Shown here in pieces: positions 17,214-29,898 of a stretch of DNA of 64,000 bases. A model generated the notes under the pieces. The model made no database searches and was not told where the DNA came from. It saw only the letters and a list, made by a program, of their open reading frames with translations. A program made the translations under genes and the position numbers. The number at the start of each line of letters is the position of its first letter. Position 1 is the stretch's first letter. This stretch comes from Piromyces finnis. Its lineage: Eukaryota; Neocallimastigomycota; Neocallimastigomycetes; Neocallimastigales; Neocallimastigaceae. The stretch is taken from NCBI GenBank assembly GCA_002104945.1, contig MCFH01000044.1, forward strand, positions 62,001-126,000, read 5' to 3'.

Positions 17214-20200
17214 CTAAATATTAGTTTCATTACCATTAACTTTAGTTGAAGACTCATCACACTGAGAAAGTGAAATTAAATAGCTTATATCATAATTTTC
17301 ATGATTGTTATCATTTGGAATACTTATTGGACTGACATTTTCATCAATTTTATTATTTTCTCTTTCCTTATTTCTAAAACTTTTTATATTATTAATATTT
17401 AAGAGCTTTGATGCTCTTCTTGCTAGTGAAGGTTTTCTTTTAACTGGTGATTCTTTTATTTCATTTTCAGTAATAGTTATATTTGATTGATTATTTGGGT
17501 ATTGATTTTTGAAGTTATAAACTAAATTTTTTGTGCTATTCATTTCTCTTTTATCGGTAAAAGATTTTGATTTTAATAAAGTTTTAAATTTATTGCCAAA
17601 TTTTTTCTTCATTGTTCCATTATTACTGTATGAATTAACATCATCATTTTCATTATCAGAAAACATAAGTATATCTAAGTTATTTTCATGAATACTATTA
17701 TTACTGTTAATTTTATTATTACTATCATTATTGATTTCAACATTATTATTATTATCAATGTTACAATTACAATTGCTACTTTTATTATTATTATCAATAT
17801 TACAATTGCAATTGCTACTTTTATTATTAGTATTGTTATTGTTATTGTTGATATTACTATTATAATTATCATGCTTATCACTATTTTCAATATTATTTTT
17901 AATATCAATATCTTTGTCATTCTCAACATTAGAAGTTTTATCTTCATTTGTGTAAGATCTATTTCTTTCAATGTTATTGGAATCAGTTATTGAAGTTTTT
18001 TCTACTAGGTCAATTGATTTATTACATGCTTTATAATTACTTTCTTTGTTATTATTTTCATATACTAAAATATTTTCTTGATTATTTGATTTATCATTTG
18101 TCATTTTAATATTATTATTTGAATCTGCTTTTTGTTCAGTGTCAGTTCCTCTAATCAAAGAATAAATATCATCTTTATTTACAGGTTTATTAGAACTTCG
18201 TAATTCATGAAGTTTCTTTTGTATATTAATTATCTGATTTTCTTCTTCTAATGATTTATTGTATGAATTATTTATAAGATCTGTTATTCTTTTCATATTT
18301 TCTCTAAAGTTTTCTGTTATATTAGTAGATAAATTATTCGAATCTATATTATATATACGTTTTGAATTAATTTCATTGCTATTATTTATTTTCCCTATAC
18401 TTAAACTATTTTCTTTATTCAGGCTTGAAGAAGATATTCCATGGTAAATTTTATCTTTACTGCTATCTGATTTATCATTATCATGTGTTTCTTTATTTTC
18501 ATCATAATCAATTTTTGTGCCTAATACAATTATCTTTAAAGCTTTTAAAAATTTGTAGAAAAGCCAATAAAGTCCTCCAATAACTTTTATATTAATTATA
18601 AATGTAATATTTAAAAATATAAATAAAAAATTGCTTTCATAATAATTAAAAGATATATATATTAATTATATTATTATATATAACAATTAAAATATTTACG
18701 AGTTAAGAAATAATCTAAGGTAATGAAACCAATTTCACTTGCAATATTTCTTTTAAAGTATGTTTTATTTTGTTTATTTTCTTCAAATACTTTCATACGA
18801 ATAAGCAAGTCATTATTAAGAGTATTTGATACTTCTTTTGAATCATTAATAATGGTTTCAATTTTATTATTATTGTTATTAAATTTCAAATTAATTGCAT
18901 TTGTCATATTTTCAAAATCATCATATTGTTTGTCAATATTTTGAATAATTTCATTGATTTCTTTTTTGGAATATTCTTTTTTAGGTTTTTCCATAATATC
19001 TTTACAATATGAGTTTCTGAAATTATCGTTAGACAAGTTATTATTTCTATAAATATCATTATTCCTATTTGTAGGATTATTAAAATCATTTATGAGAGGT
19101 TTATTATCGTATTCCTGAATTGACTTCAATTTAATACTTGATTTTTTACTACTTCTTCTATAACCAATTATATCATTTCCTATTTTTGGAGATTGTAAGG
19201 AATCAGACTTTTACAAACATATTAATAAAAGAGTAGTTATAATTAACAATCATTTTTTAAAAAAATATACATTATTATTAATATGTTATTATGTTATTAT
19301 ATTAAAAATAATTATTTATATATACATATACATAAATTTACCGTGAAATAATCTTCTGGTTCTTCAACTATAACAGGTGATCCTAGGACTGAAGGAGTAT
19401 ATTCACTATCATCTTCATTATCTGTATTATCCATATCATTAAATAAATATGATCTATCTTTTACATTATATATTTTATTAATAACTGATTTTCGACGTGT
19501 CATATTTGAATTAATTACTGTAGTATTTTCATTTACAAAGTCAAATGAAAATGAATTATTTTTATTAGGTTTTTCTTTTTCCATAACGTCACCTTTTTGA
19601 AAAATTATTTCATTTTTAGAATTTGTCAAATCTAAATCTTCAATCATATTTTGCATTTCTTTAGTTTTTAAAATATCTAAATTTTTCATATTTATTAACT
19701 CCTTGGAAAAGTTATAAATACAATAGTTTGCCTTAATTAAATTATATTTAATAGATTCTAACATTTTTTCTTCTAAGTTCTTGTAAATTATATTAATTAA
19801 ATTATTATATTTTTCTTCAAGTTCTATAAGATCATTTAACTTTATTTCATTATCTGAATATAATTCATTTGTATTTGAAGGGTTGTATGTCAGTACAATT
19901 TTTGTATTTAATAATATTGGATTATTTTTAAGAAATTCTTCATTAGTAAAATCAAAGTCTATATTTGGAGAAGAACATTCTTTCATAATCTCATTATAAC
20001 GATCATTATAAGTATCATCCACTTCAATGTTGGAATATGCATCATCTTCTATTTCATTATAAAATTCACCATTACTCCTTATCCATGAATTAGTATAATC
20101 ATCAACTCTTCTAATACTATTATCATCTAATTCATTTTCAGATAGTAGTTCACTATTTTTTTTATTTTTAAGTGATCCATTTGTATAATTACGTTCAAAT

Positions 20201-23200
20201 ATCTTTTTAATATTTAATAAATTTCTTTTTTTCTTTTTATCATCTGCATTCTTCTTCAATATAGAAGGATCACACTCTATATTGTCTTTTAATGGCTTTA
20301 TATTTAATAATTCAACTTCATCATTATTATTATTATTATTAATAGATTGTGCTGAATTTATTAAATCATTTCTTATAAGATATTGTCTTTTATCATATTG
20401 GAATTTTGGTTGAATATCTTTAATAATTGAACGAATTCCTTTACTATCCATATTATTAAATATTTTCTTAATACTTTTTGATTCTATACAATTATTTTTG
20501 ATTATATATTATAAAAAATATATTAATAATTTAAAATTAATGCAAATTAATTTTTATTTAATAAATGAGTTAGTAATATTTATTTTTTAAATATTTATAT
20601 TTAGAAAACTGAGAAAAGTGTATTTACCAGTTAAGTTATTATTATCATCATTAATTTTATTATTGAAATAAGTATTTGAGGCAGTTATACCGATATCTAT
20701 GTTATTATATTTTATATTACCATTTTGCATTTCATCACCACTATCTTGTTGTTCATTTTGTTTACCACGCTTACGAAGTAATATCTTACGTAATGGATTT
20801 TTAGTTGAATTCGGAGTGTCCAAATTATAGTAAGATCTTGTATAATTATAATTCAAATTATTAAAGGAACCTTCGACTGCAGTGTTAGGAATGTTCTTTT
20901 CTTTATTTTTTTTGTTAGAATTATTAATATTGATGAATGATTGATTAAATTGTTGACTTTGATAGCGAGAAATATCGGGCATTGAAGATCTTCTTCCACG
21001 AACATGGGTTATATCTAAAAATGAATTGTCGGTTTCTTTATCATTATTATCATTCGTTAATACATTTTCATTTAATTTTCTTATAGAATGAATTTCTGAT
21101 AGACGATTTCGTGAGTTTATTATACGAGAATTACATAATGGATTTCTACTACCTTGAGGTGTTTTAATGGTTAATTCATCACCAATATCTGAATGATATT
21201 CTGTTAATGTTGATAATTTCGATTGTGGACGATTTTGAGATGAACTAAATTCCAATATTGACGCAGAATTAGGAATATGTACCTCACTTATTCCACTTGT
21301 ACACTCCACATTATTAGTTGTTGCATTATTTAAATTATTGGTTATTATTGATAATAATGGTTTTTTATTACGATTTTTAGCTTTTGGTATGAATAAATTA
21401 ATTAGACTCTCCTTATCATCATTTTTATTCAGGTTTGTAGATAGAGGCGAAGAATTATTAGTAATAACACTAGGATTATGTGTTAATATAGAAGTAAATG
21501 GATGCAATACTGAATCAGTATTATCATTTTCCATATTTTTTTTCAATTGTGATCCATCAGATTCATAATTACTATCATGCTTTTTTAGCTTTTTGAATAT
21601 ATATTTATATGAAGACATAAACTCTTCATTTAGTGCTTTTTTATTATCATCAAGTATAGGAGGATATAGAGATGCTCTATTAGAATCTTTAACAGAATTT
21701 GAATTTTGGTCCAAAATGTAAGATTTATCTTTATTTTGTCCATTAATATCAGAATTTGTTGGGCTAGTCTTAATATGACTTCTTTCACTAGCATTATCCG
21801 TATAATCATCTGTTTTCCATATTGAATTATCTTCACTGTTCATATTACTTAAATTCTTATTATGTTGACTAAAAATATTACCAGCTAATGGTTCAATTGA
21901 TGTTTTATTATCATCATTACTATTATCGGAAACATTATTAGTTTTATTATATTGATTATTGAAATCAGTAATTTCGCTATTATCAATATACCAAAAATCT
22001 TGATTTTTCCGATTTTTTTTTAAAGTATTTATATTGCCTTGAGTTGCTTGAATAATCCACATACGAGTACGCCAACGCATTATAAATAATGGATTATATA
22101 TTTGATTATTTGTTATTATATTGTTAATATAATTATAACGAAATTCCAGATATTCTTTACATGTATTAGATCTTGCTAAAGTTTCTGGAGAAATAACTTC
22201 TTCATCAATTTGACTGATTGTACTTTGACTACTATTCATAGAATTTGTAAATTGACTTGAAGAATTTATATGAGATTCACTTGAATTATATTTTTCATGA
22301 TTTGATTCTTCTTCTTCTATAGAATTAATAACAATAGGATTTTGTTGAAAACAAATATTTCTTCTATGATTTGCTATTGAAGATATACCATTTATACTAT
22401 TATGTTCACTTATCGAGGAAATTCCGTTTGCACTGTTATGCTTACTTAAAGAAGAACCATTATTATTAAAAAAAGTAGAATTATCTTTAGAAGATATTGT
22501 ATTTGTAGGTTGTTCGTTCTTTTTATAATTATTAATACTCATATTAATAATATTGAGAAGCATAGGATCATCATTTGAAATTAAATCATCAATATTAGTA
22601 GATGATGAAGATGAATCTGTTTCATCATAATCATTTTCAGGACTTGGTGTACTGTCATCATCATTTAATGGACTATCATTATATTCACTACTGCTAATAC
22701 TTTTTCTTTTACTAATCTTGTCATTATTTGATTCTTCATCAGAATAATTACTTGAATTTATGCTTTCTGTATAAGATATAAATGATTGTTTTTTGTTATT
22801 TGAGTATCGATGAGGATAATAGCTATAGCTTATTATATCATCATTGTCTAACAAATATTTAAAAGTTGAGTTTTAAATCAATAATTAATTAGAAACTAAT
22901 TAGAGTATACTTGAGAAATTAAATTTAAATATCATAAGTCATATTTATAATATACTTTCTTTTACCATTTAAAGATGAAATTGTCGAATTTTCATTATCA
23001 GTAGTATTGGCGTTAACATTTGAAATATTTTTTGAATTTCTTAAATTTTTTCTAATACTCCCTCCTGATAGAATCTCACCCCATGAATTGTCTTCATTAT
23101 TAATAGAAACTTGTGTAAGTGTACTTTTTCTGGAAATATCATGAGGTTTTATTTCTTTTATTTCATTTTTTTCAGTATCTTCATTATTTATATCATTTTT

Positions 23201-23326
23201 ATTCTTTATATTTTTAATTAAATAATAATAATAGTAATAATATTTATTATTAATATCATTTTACATACATTTACAAAATAGTCATTTATTATATATTACT
23301 TTTATATCATCGATTATATCTGACAT
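17214..23326 (-). CDS. Large disordered Asn/Ser/Asp-rich protein with membrane-hairpin-like segment
   Basis: I do not recognise the family. Six exons in transcript order: 23326-23300, 23203-22966, 22847-20628, 20483-19342, 19207-18700, 18583-17214. All joins are in phase and give 1834 residues. Most of the chain is disordered and rich in Asn, Ser, Asp and Glu. Two parts look folded. Residues about 315-365 have a Trp/Arg-rich block (YLEFRYNYI ... FIMRWRTRMWIIQ) followed by FWYIDNSE. Residues about 1362-1398 form two closely spaced hydrophobic stretches (EIGFITLDYFLTLIGG then LYWLFYKFLKALK) that resemble a membrane hairpin or amphipathic anchor, preceded by a helical, coiled-coil-like stretch. 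The last 400 residues are again Asn-rich, with a basic KRKPSLARRASK patch. A peripheral or ER-tethered scaffold is one possibility; that is inference. Confidence 0.72.
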
Positions 23327-24595
23327 TCTTTTTTATTGTATAATAATAATTATTGGTTAAGATAGAAAGAAATAATTATATTTTTTATAATCAATTTTTT
23401 CTTTTATTTTTATTTATAAATAATTAATATTAAAATGAAAAAATAAATGTTGGGATATTTTTCTTAATTTTTTTTTATTAAAGACTTTTTAATAATAACA
23501 TTTTAATTATTTAAATATTATGTTTATTAAATAGATTTTCTTTTTCTTTTTAATTATTTATATTAATATTATGTTATAGATATTTTATTAAATAACAAAC
23601 ATAATAAACATAATAATAATCATTAGAAGATAGTTATTAAAAAGATATTATATTTTGATTTTTCTTTTTTCATATATATATATATATATAAAGTTATAAA
23701 AAAAAAATAAAATAAAACCCCAATAATATAAAAAAAAAAAAAGTAGAACTATAATTATAAATATAATTTTTAAAATATAGTTTTGAGTTTTGTATAATTC
23801 ATTTATATCTTACTAACGAACGTTAATAATTAAAGTTATTTAGTGTATAATATTTTATATATAAAAGAGTCATTTTCATAATTTTATATTAAAGTATCAC
23901 AAAAAATAATAAAAATATTTTATATTAATAAGTAGTTTAAATTTTGATATTATAATGAATGAAAAAATTGAACTTTTTGGTATAAAATTTTGGATAAAAT
24001 AAACGCTTTTATGATTTTGTCTCTATTATATTTTTCATATAATTATAAACTTTATTATTAATCATTTTTTATAGATCATTTCAACTATTTTTAGTATAAT
24101 TATATAATATATATTACATTATATTATAATATATTCAAAATAATCTGGAAAATAAATTAACTTTTTTTAAAAAATATTTGAGATATTATGTTGTGTTATT
24201 ACATTAAAGTTTTGTATTCATGTATACATTCATAAAAATTATTAATTCAATTAATTTATTTAATTTATTCATTTATATGTTCATCCAATATAGATCAAAG
24301 AGTATAATAATTAAAAGTGTTCAATTATTATTAATAAAAACTAATTCTGAAATTTAAAAATTAAAAGCATTTTAAAATTTGATTAGAAATCTATTTTTTT
24401 TTTTTTTTTAATTTAAAAATTCTCTCTCTCTTTCTCTCTTTATTTTTTTTTATTTTTTTATAAATTATAAAAATCGAAATATATTGAGTAAATAATTATT
24501 ATTATTATTAAATAAAAATTTTGCTTTAAACATTTTCAAGCATATAAACCAGTAAATATACACTAATTTTAGACATACACTTTACATGTAAAATC
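23327..24595. other. Divergent intergenic region
   Basis: About 1.27 kb between two divergent genes. AT-rich, with a TA repeat near 23670-23690 and a CT-rich block (TCTCTCTCTTTCTCTCTTT) at 24421-24440 about 155 bp upstream of the HBS1-like start. No ORF is supportable. Confidence 0.55.
24421..24440 (+). promoter_or_regulatory. CT-rich tract upstream of HBS1-like start
   Basis: A pyrimidine tract of CT repeats about 155 bp before the start codon at 24596. CT-rich blocks are common in core promoters of filamentous and basal fungi, so this may mark the transcription start region; that is inference from position and composition only. Confidence 0.35.
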
Positions 24596-27500
24596 ATGAG
24601 TTTCAATAAAGGTAAGTAAAAATAGATAGATATATTAATGGTTATGTTTATTTCATTTATTAATATTAAATAAAATGTATAAATAAATATTTATTTTATT
24701 AATAAATAATTAAAAAATGGATATTAAAATAATCTTATTTAAAATCTCAAAAAATATATATATAAACATTTTAAGATAATAAAAAGTCACCTTTTTCTTT
24801 AAACATTAGTAGTAGTAATAGTAGTTCACCTTTCTCCTTAAGCACTCCAGAACATAATGAAAAATCTCCTTTTAGTCTTTCATCGTCTTCTAAACCAACT
24901 TTAAGTACCTTAAATAATAATAAAAAGGATAATTCATCATTTTTAGTTTCTTCTAACAATTTCAACACAAATAAATCTTCACCGTTCTCCTTACAAACTA
25001 ACAATACTAAACCTTTATTAAATCAATTAAACAGTACCACTGAAAAACCATCTTTATTCTCCTTACAATCAGACAATGTTATAAAACCTGCATTAAATAA
25101 TAATAACAGTGAAAATTCAAAACCTTCACTACCTTTTATGCAAAATTTAAATAATAATGGAAATAATAACAATTCTCCCTTCTCCCTTTTTACAAATTCA
25201 GATAAAAAATTAATATCTCCTTTTTCTTTATCCAATGCTAATAGTAATTCGCCATTCACTCTAAATCAAAATAATAATAAACTAATTATTAATAATCAAA
25301 ATGATACTAAAAATTCATCACCTCTATCGTTGCCTATCTCAAGTAAATCAACAATATTTAACAATAATTTAGAACAGACTACTGAAAAAAAGTCTTCACC
25401 ATTCACCCTTCAAAATAATTCACAACCCCTCAGTAGTATGATAAATGATTCAAAACCATCACCTTTTACGTTACATTCATCCAACAATGATATAAATGAT
25501 AAAAACAATACATTGTCATTATCATTAAAAGGTAATAAAACAGAAAAACCAAGTAGAAATGATGGTAATAGTGATTTAACAAAAAAACCAAATGTCAATC
25601 CTATAGAATCTTCAATTTTTGCTTCATTTAATATTACAAATAATAAAAAATCGGATCGTGTTGAAGTTTCTCAAGATGATAACAATTTAATTGCTAAACC
25701 ATCTGGTTTTGCTAAATTTTTGTTAGATATGGATGAAGAAGATAATAAAAATTCAAATGTAATGTCAAGTAAAGTAATATCATCTATGATGATTATTAAT
25801 GATAAAAAAGATGATATTATTCTCAAATCACCTTCATCACAAAATATTCTATTAGATTTAGATGAAGAATCAGCAAACAAAGAAGCAATTAGCAAATTAA
25901 GTGAGATTCATAAACTTTTTAGAAATACTTCACCTTATTATCTTTTGAATTTTATTGATTGGGACGAAGAAGAAGATAATAAAGATAATTATTTATATGA
26001 AGAAGAAATAAAAGAATATACAGGAAAAGATGAAAATGAAAGTGAAGAAGAAATACAAAATCAAGATACTTATAATGAAAAGAATGAAAAGGATATTAAA
26101 ATTTCACATAAATTATTTAGATTTGATACACCAAGTCCTGATGATATTGTAATTATTTCAAGAGAAAAAGGAAAGAAAGGTAATAATAAATTTAAATATA
26201 TACAATACAGAAATAGAAATAAAGATAATCAAATGAAAATAATTATTTATTATGTATAATTAAATATTTATAATCCATTATATATTTTATATTAATATTT
26301 TTTTTTTTTTAAGATGCCAGAGATATCAATGCTCGTTCAAATAAGTATAAAGAAAAGAAGAATGAAAAGACAACTAATAAAAATATTAAGCAATCAAATA
26401 TTGAGATTTCATCTGATCATGTAATTAGAATCGGCGCATTAGATAGTAACAGTGGCCTTTCAAAAAATTCATCCTTAAATTCTAGTCGTTCTTCATTATC
26501 AAATGACGATGAAGAATATTCAATGATTAAAGAACAGAACCCTAATGGATTTAACTTTAAATATAGAAATGAGGTATTAGCGAATGCTTTTCCGTCTGAA
26601 AATGAATTATTTGAAACAGAAGAAGAAAAAGCTGAAAATGACTATTATAAATATTATAAGTTTGAAGATGAAAATGCCAAAATTGTGGAAACTTATTATC
26701 CACCTATTCCTGATCCTCTTCCAGCTAAATATAATTCTGTTTATTATCATAAACTAAATATAGAAAATGAATTACAAAAAAGAAAGAATATTAACTATAG
26801 AAAAGCGTTACATATAACTTGCTTAGGTAAAAGAAAATAAATAAATAAATTTATATAAAATTTAGATAGGATTCACAAAATGATTTAATATATAATTAAT
26901 AATAATATATTTTTTAAAATTTAATTTATATATATATATATATATTTCTGAAATTACATATGCAATAATTATAGGACCATTAAGAAGTGGTAAAAGTACT
27001 TTATTAGGCCGTATATATGAAGAACTAATATTAAAACCTAATAATTCACTTAGAGAAGTGAAAAAAATTGAAAAGGAGTTGCAACGTCGTAATCAAACTT
27101 TAGAAAGACGTTATGCCTGGTTAATGGATGAATCTAAAATTGAAAAAGAAAGGTAAAGCAATAATTAATATAATTATCTTTAATTTTTTTTTTTTTAATA
27201 GATTTAAAAGAATATATTTTTTAATTAATTATTAAATAGAAATACAACATTAGGAGTTACTACCGATTTTTCTGTAAACTATAAAAATCGTGAAATTGTA
27301 ATATATGATACACCAGGACATACAGATTATATATCTACTACTATAACTGAACTATATAATGTATGTATAGTAATATGTATATAAAAATAATTAAAATATA
27401 AATATATAAAAAGAAAAAATAAAGATGGTTATTGTAATTATTTCTTAAATTAATATTTATATATGTTTGTATAATTTTATTGTTTTCCTTTTCTTATATA

Positions 27501-29083
27501 GACGGATATCATATTGTTAATGGTTGATGCTTCTTCAGAAAATATTAACAATGAATGTGATATTGCTATTATTAAAGATTATCTTTTCTTATGTAAGTGT
27601 ATTGGTATTCAAGATGTTATTGTGGTGATCAATAAAATGGAAAAGGTGAAATATTCAGAAATAATTTATCAAAAATTACAAACTAAAATTCAAAAAATTG
27701 TTGAGCAATTTAAATTCAAAAATAATCATGTCTATTATGTTCCTTGTGATGGATTAAATGCAGAAAATATATTTGAAAAATCAATAAATCCATTATTGAA
27801 CTGGTATCAAGGAAAATCTATTTTTGATTATTTAGGTAATAATAATGAATATATTAATTTTAATTATATTAAAAAGTATTTCATTTTTCAATAAATAGTA
27901 ACTTTTTTTTTTCTGGATAATTTAAATTTTAATTTTTTTTTTTTTAAAAAAAAAATTAACTTATAAAAATAGATGACATAGATATTATTGAAGAACAAGA
28001 AATAACTGATAATAAATCCATTATAGATACTCCATTCCGAATGGTAGTAAAAGACTATATGAGAGAAAATGGTATTAGTGGTTCAAGTGTTACAGTAGAG
28101 GGTCGTATTTCATATGGTATAATTCAAGTAGGTGAAAATATCTTTACTACACCCAATTATGATGTACCATTTGTTAGAGGTAAATATATATATATATATT
28201 AAAATAAAAATTATAAAAAAGGGAAAAAAAATATTAATAAATAAATAAAAAATTGTTGTAACCTAATAATATATCATAATTTATTATTATTAATTTAGCT
28301 ATTGAATGCAATGGTCAATTAGTTAAATATGCTGTTGCTGGTGATTATGTTCGCATAGGTTTAGGAAATATAGATATAACAAAAATTAGGTATTATTTTT
28401 TTAAATAAATATATCATATAATTTAAGTGTATATATATATATATATTTTATATATATTAATTCTTTTATATATATTTTATATAATGAATAGTAAAAATGC
28501 AATTTTATGTTCAATTGATAATCCAATAAAGCTTGTAAATAAGTTTAAAGCCCAAATTCTAGTGAATAGTTCTAGTATTCCAATAATTAAAGGAACTAAC
28601 GTAATTGTTAATTAAAAATTACTTTATTTAATGAAATAAAAGTTAGTTATTATATTATTACTAATATAAGCAATTCTATCTATTTTCCTTTAAATAGGCT
28701 ATTATGTATATCAACAATAATCAAGAATCAGTATTTATTAAAAAGATTAAAATGAAAAAGGTGAAATTAGAAAATAATAAAGTTATCAAGAGAAGAACAA
28801 CGTAAGTGTGATTCTTACTATAATAAATAAATAAATAAATAGATAAAAAAAAAAAAGCTGATAATATTTTAAATACATATATTTATATATTTAAATTTTT
28901 CTTTATTTTTCAAACATTTAAAAAAGAATTATACCCAAAAATACCATAACTGAAGTTATAATTCAACTTCATGATAAAAGGCGTATTCCAATTCAAACCT
29001 ATACAACATTTCGTCATTTTGGCCGGTTTATTCTACAACATGATTCAGAAATTATTGCTTCTGGTATAGTTTTAGAATCATAA
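24596..29083 (+). CDS. HBS1: HBS1-like translational GTPase with SPFSL-repeat N-terminus and degenerate G motifs
   Basis: HBS1 (with Dom34/Pelota) rescues stalled ribosomes. Eleven exons: 24596-24611, 24776-26179, 26314-26826, 26975-27152, 27240-27360, 27502-27835, 27973-28179, 28299-28389, 28492-28600, 28698-28801, 28927-29083. All joins are in phase and give 1077 residues. Residues 1-300 carry about ten SPF[ST]L motifs in an Asn/Ser-rich chain. FDTPSPDDIV at about 452-461 is a hallmark of the HBS1 linker. The GTPase follows: P-loop GPLRSGKST (645-653), DTPGHTD (727-733), NKME at 788-791 where NKxD is normal, then two beta-barrel domains with family features such as SGSSVTVEGRI, PIIKGTN and FGRFIL. 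The substituted P-loop, NKME and poorly conserved switch I suggest altered nucleotide handling or a divergent paralogue. The SPFSL array is not a domain I know for this family. Confidence 0.85.
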
Positions 29084-29898
29084 TTTGAAAAAATAATTAT
29101 ATGCATATATAAATGGTAAAAAAAAAAAAAAAAAAGTAAAAATAATAAAAAAAAAAAGTTAAAAGTCTATTAGAAATTATAGTTTTTTTTTTTTTTTTTT
29201 TAATTTATCTAATTCTATTAATAAAGGATTATTTAATGAAATGATCTGTTAAATAAAATTCACTAAAAAAAAAAAAAAAAGTTTGCACAATACAAATATA
29301 TATATATATTTTTTTTAAAAAAAAAAAAAAATAAAAAGCTAAATAAAAACTAAAATAAAATCTATAATTTTCCAATTTTTTAAAATAATTTAATTTTATT
29401 TAATTATTATTTATATATTTTTAATTGGGAAAAGGTATTTATAAAATATTAATATTTAGGATATGTATAATTATAAATTTATAAAATAAACTAAAAAATA
29501 AATAAAAAAAATTTTTTTTATTAAGAAGAAAAACTGTTGAATATGTATATATTTTAAATAAATAAAAAAATAAAAAAATAAATAAAAAGGATAAAAATAA
29601 ATATTAATAATAAAATAAAATTTCTATATATATATATATATATATTAATATTAGAAAATACTAATTACTGTAATCGTTCAACTTAAAAAAAAAAAAAAAA
29701 AAAAACGAAAAAACTATATATATACTTTTTTTTTTTTTTTTAATCTATTATATCACTTCTTATACATAGGATTTCACAGAAAATTATGAAATTTATATAT
29801 ATAGTAATATAAACAAGAATAATTGATATATAAAACATAAGTTATTTTTTTTTTTTTTGTACAATAATTCTAATAAAACTAGAATGACATTCTTAATT
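29084..29898. other. Convergent intergenic gap rich in A/T runs
   Basis: About 0.8 kb between convergent 3' ends, packed with poly-A and poly-T runs (for example 29117-29134, 29183-29201, 29266-29280, 29684-29704, 29728-29741). No gene seen. Paired A and T runs could form weak hairpins acting in 3'-end formation. Confidence 0.55.
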
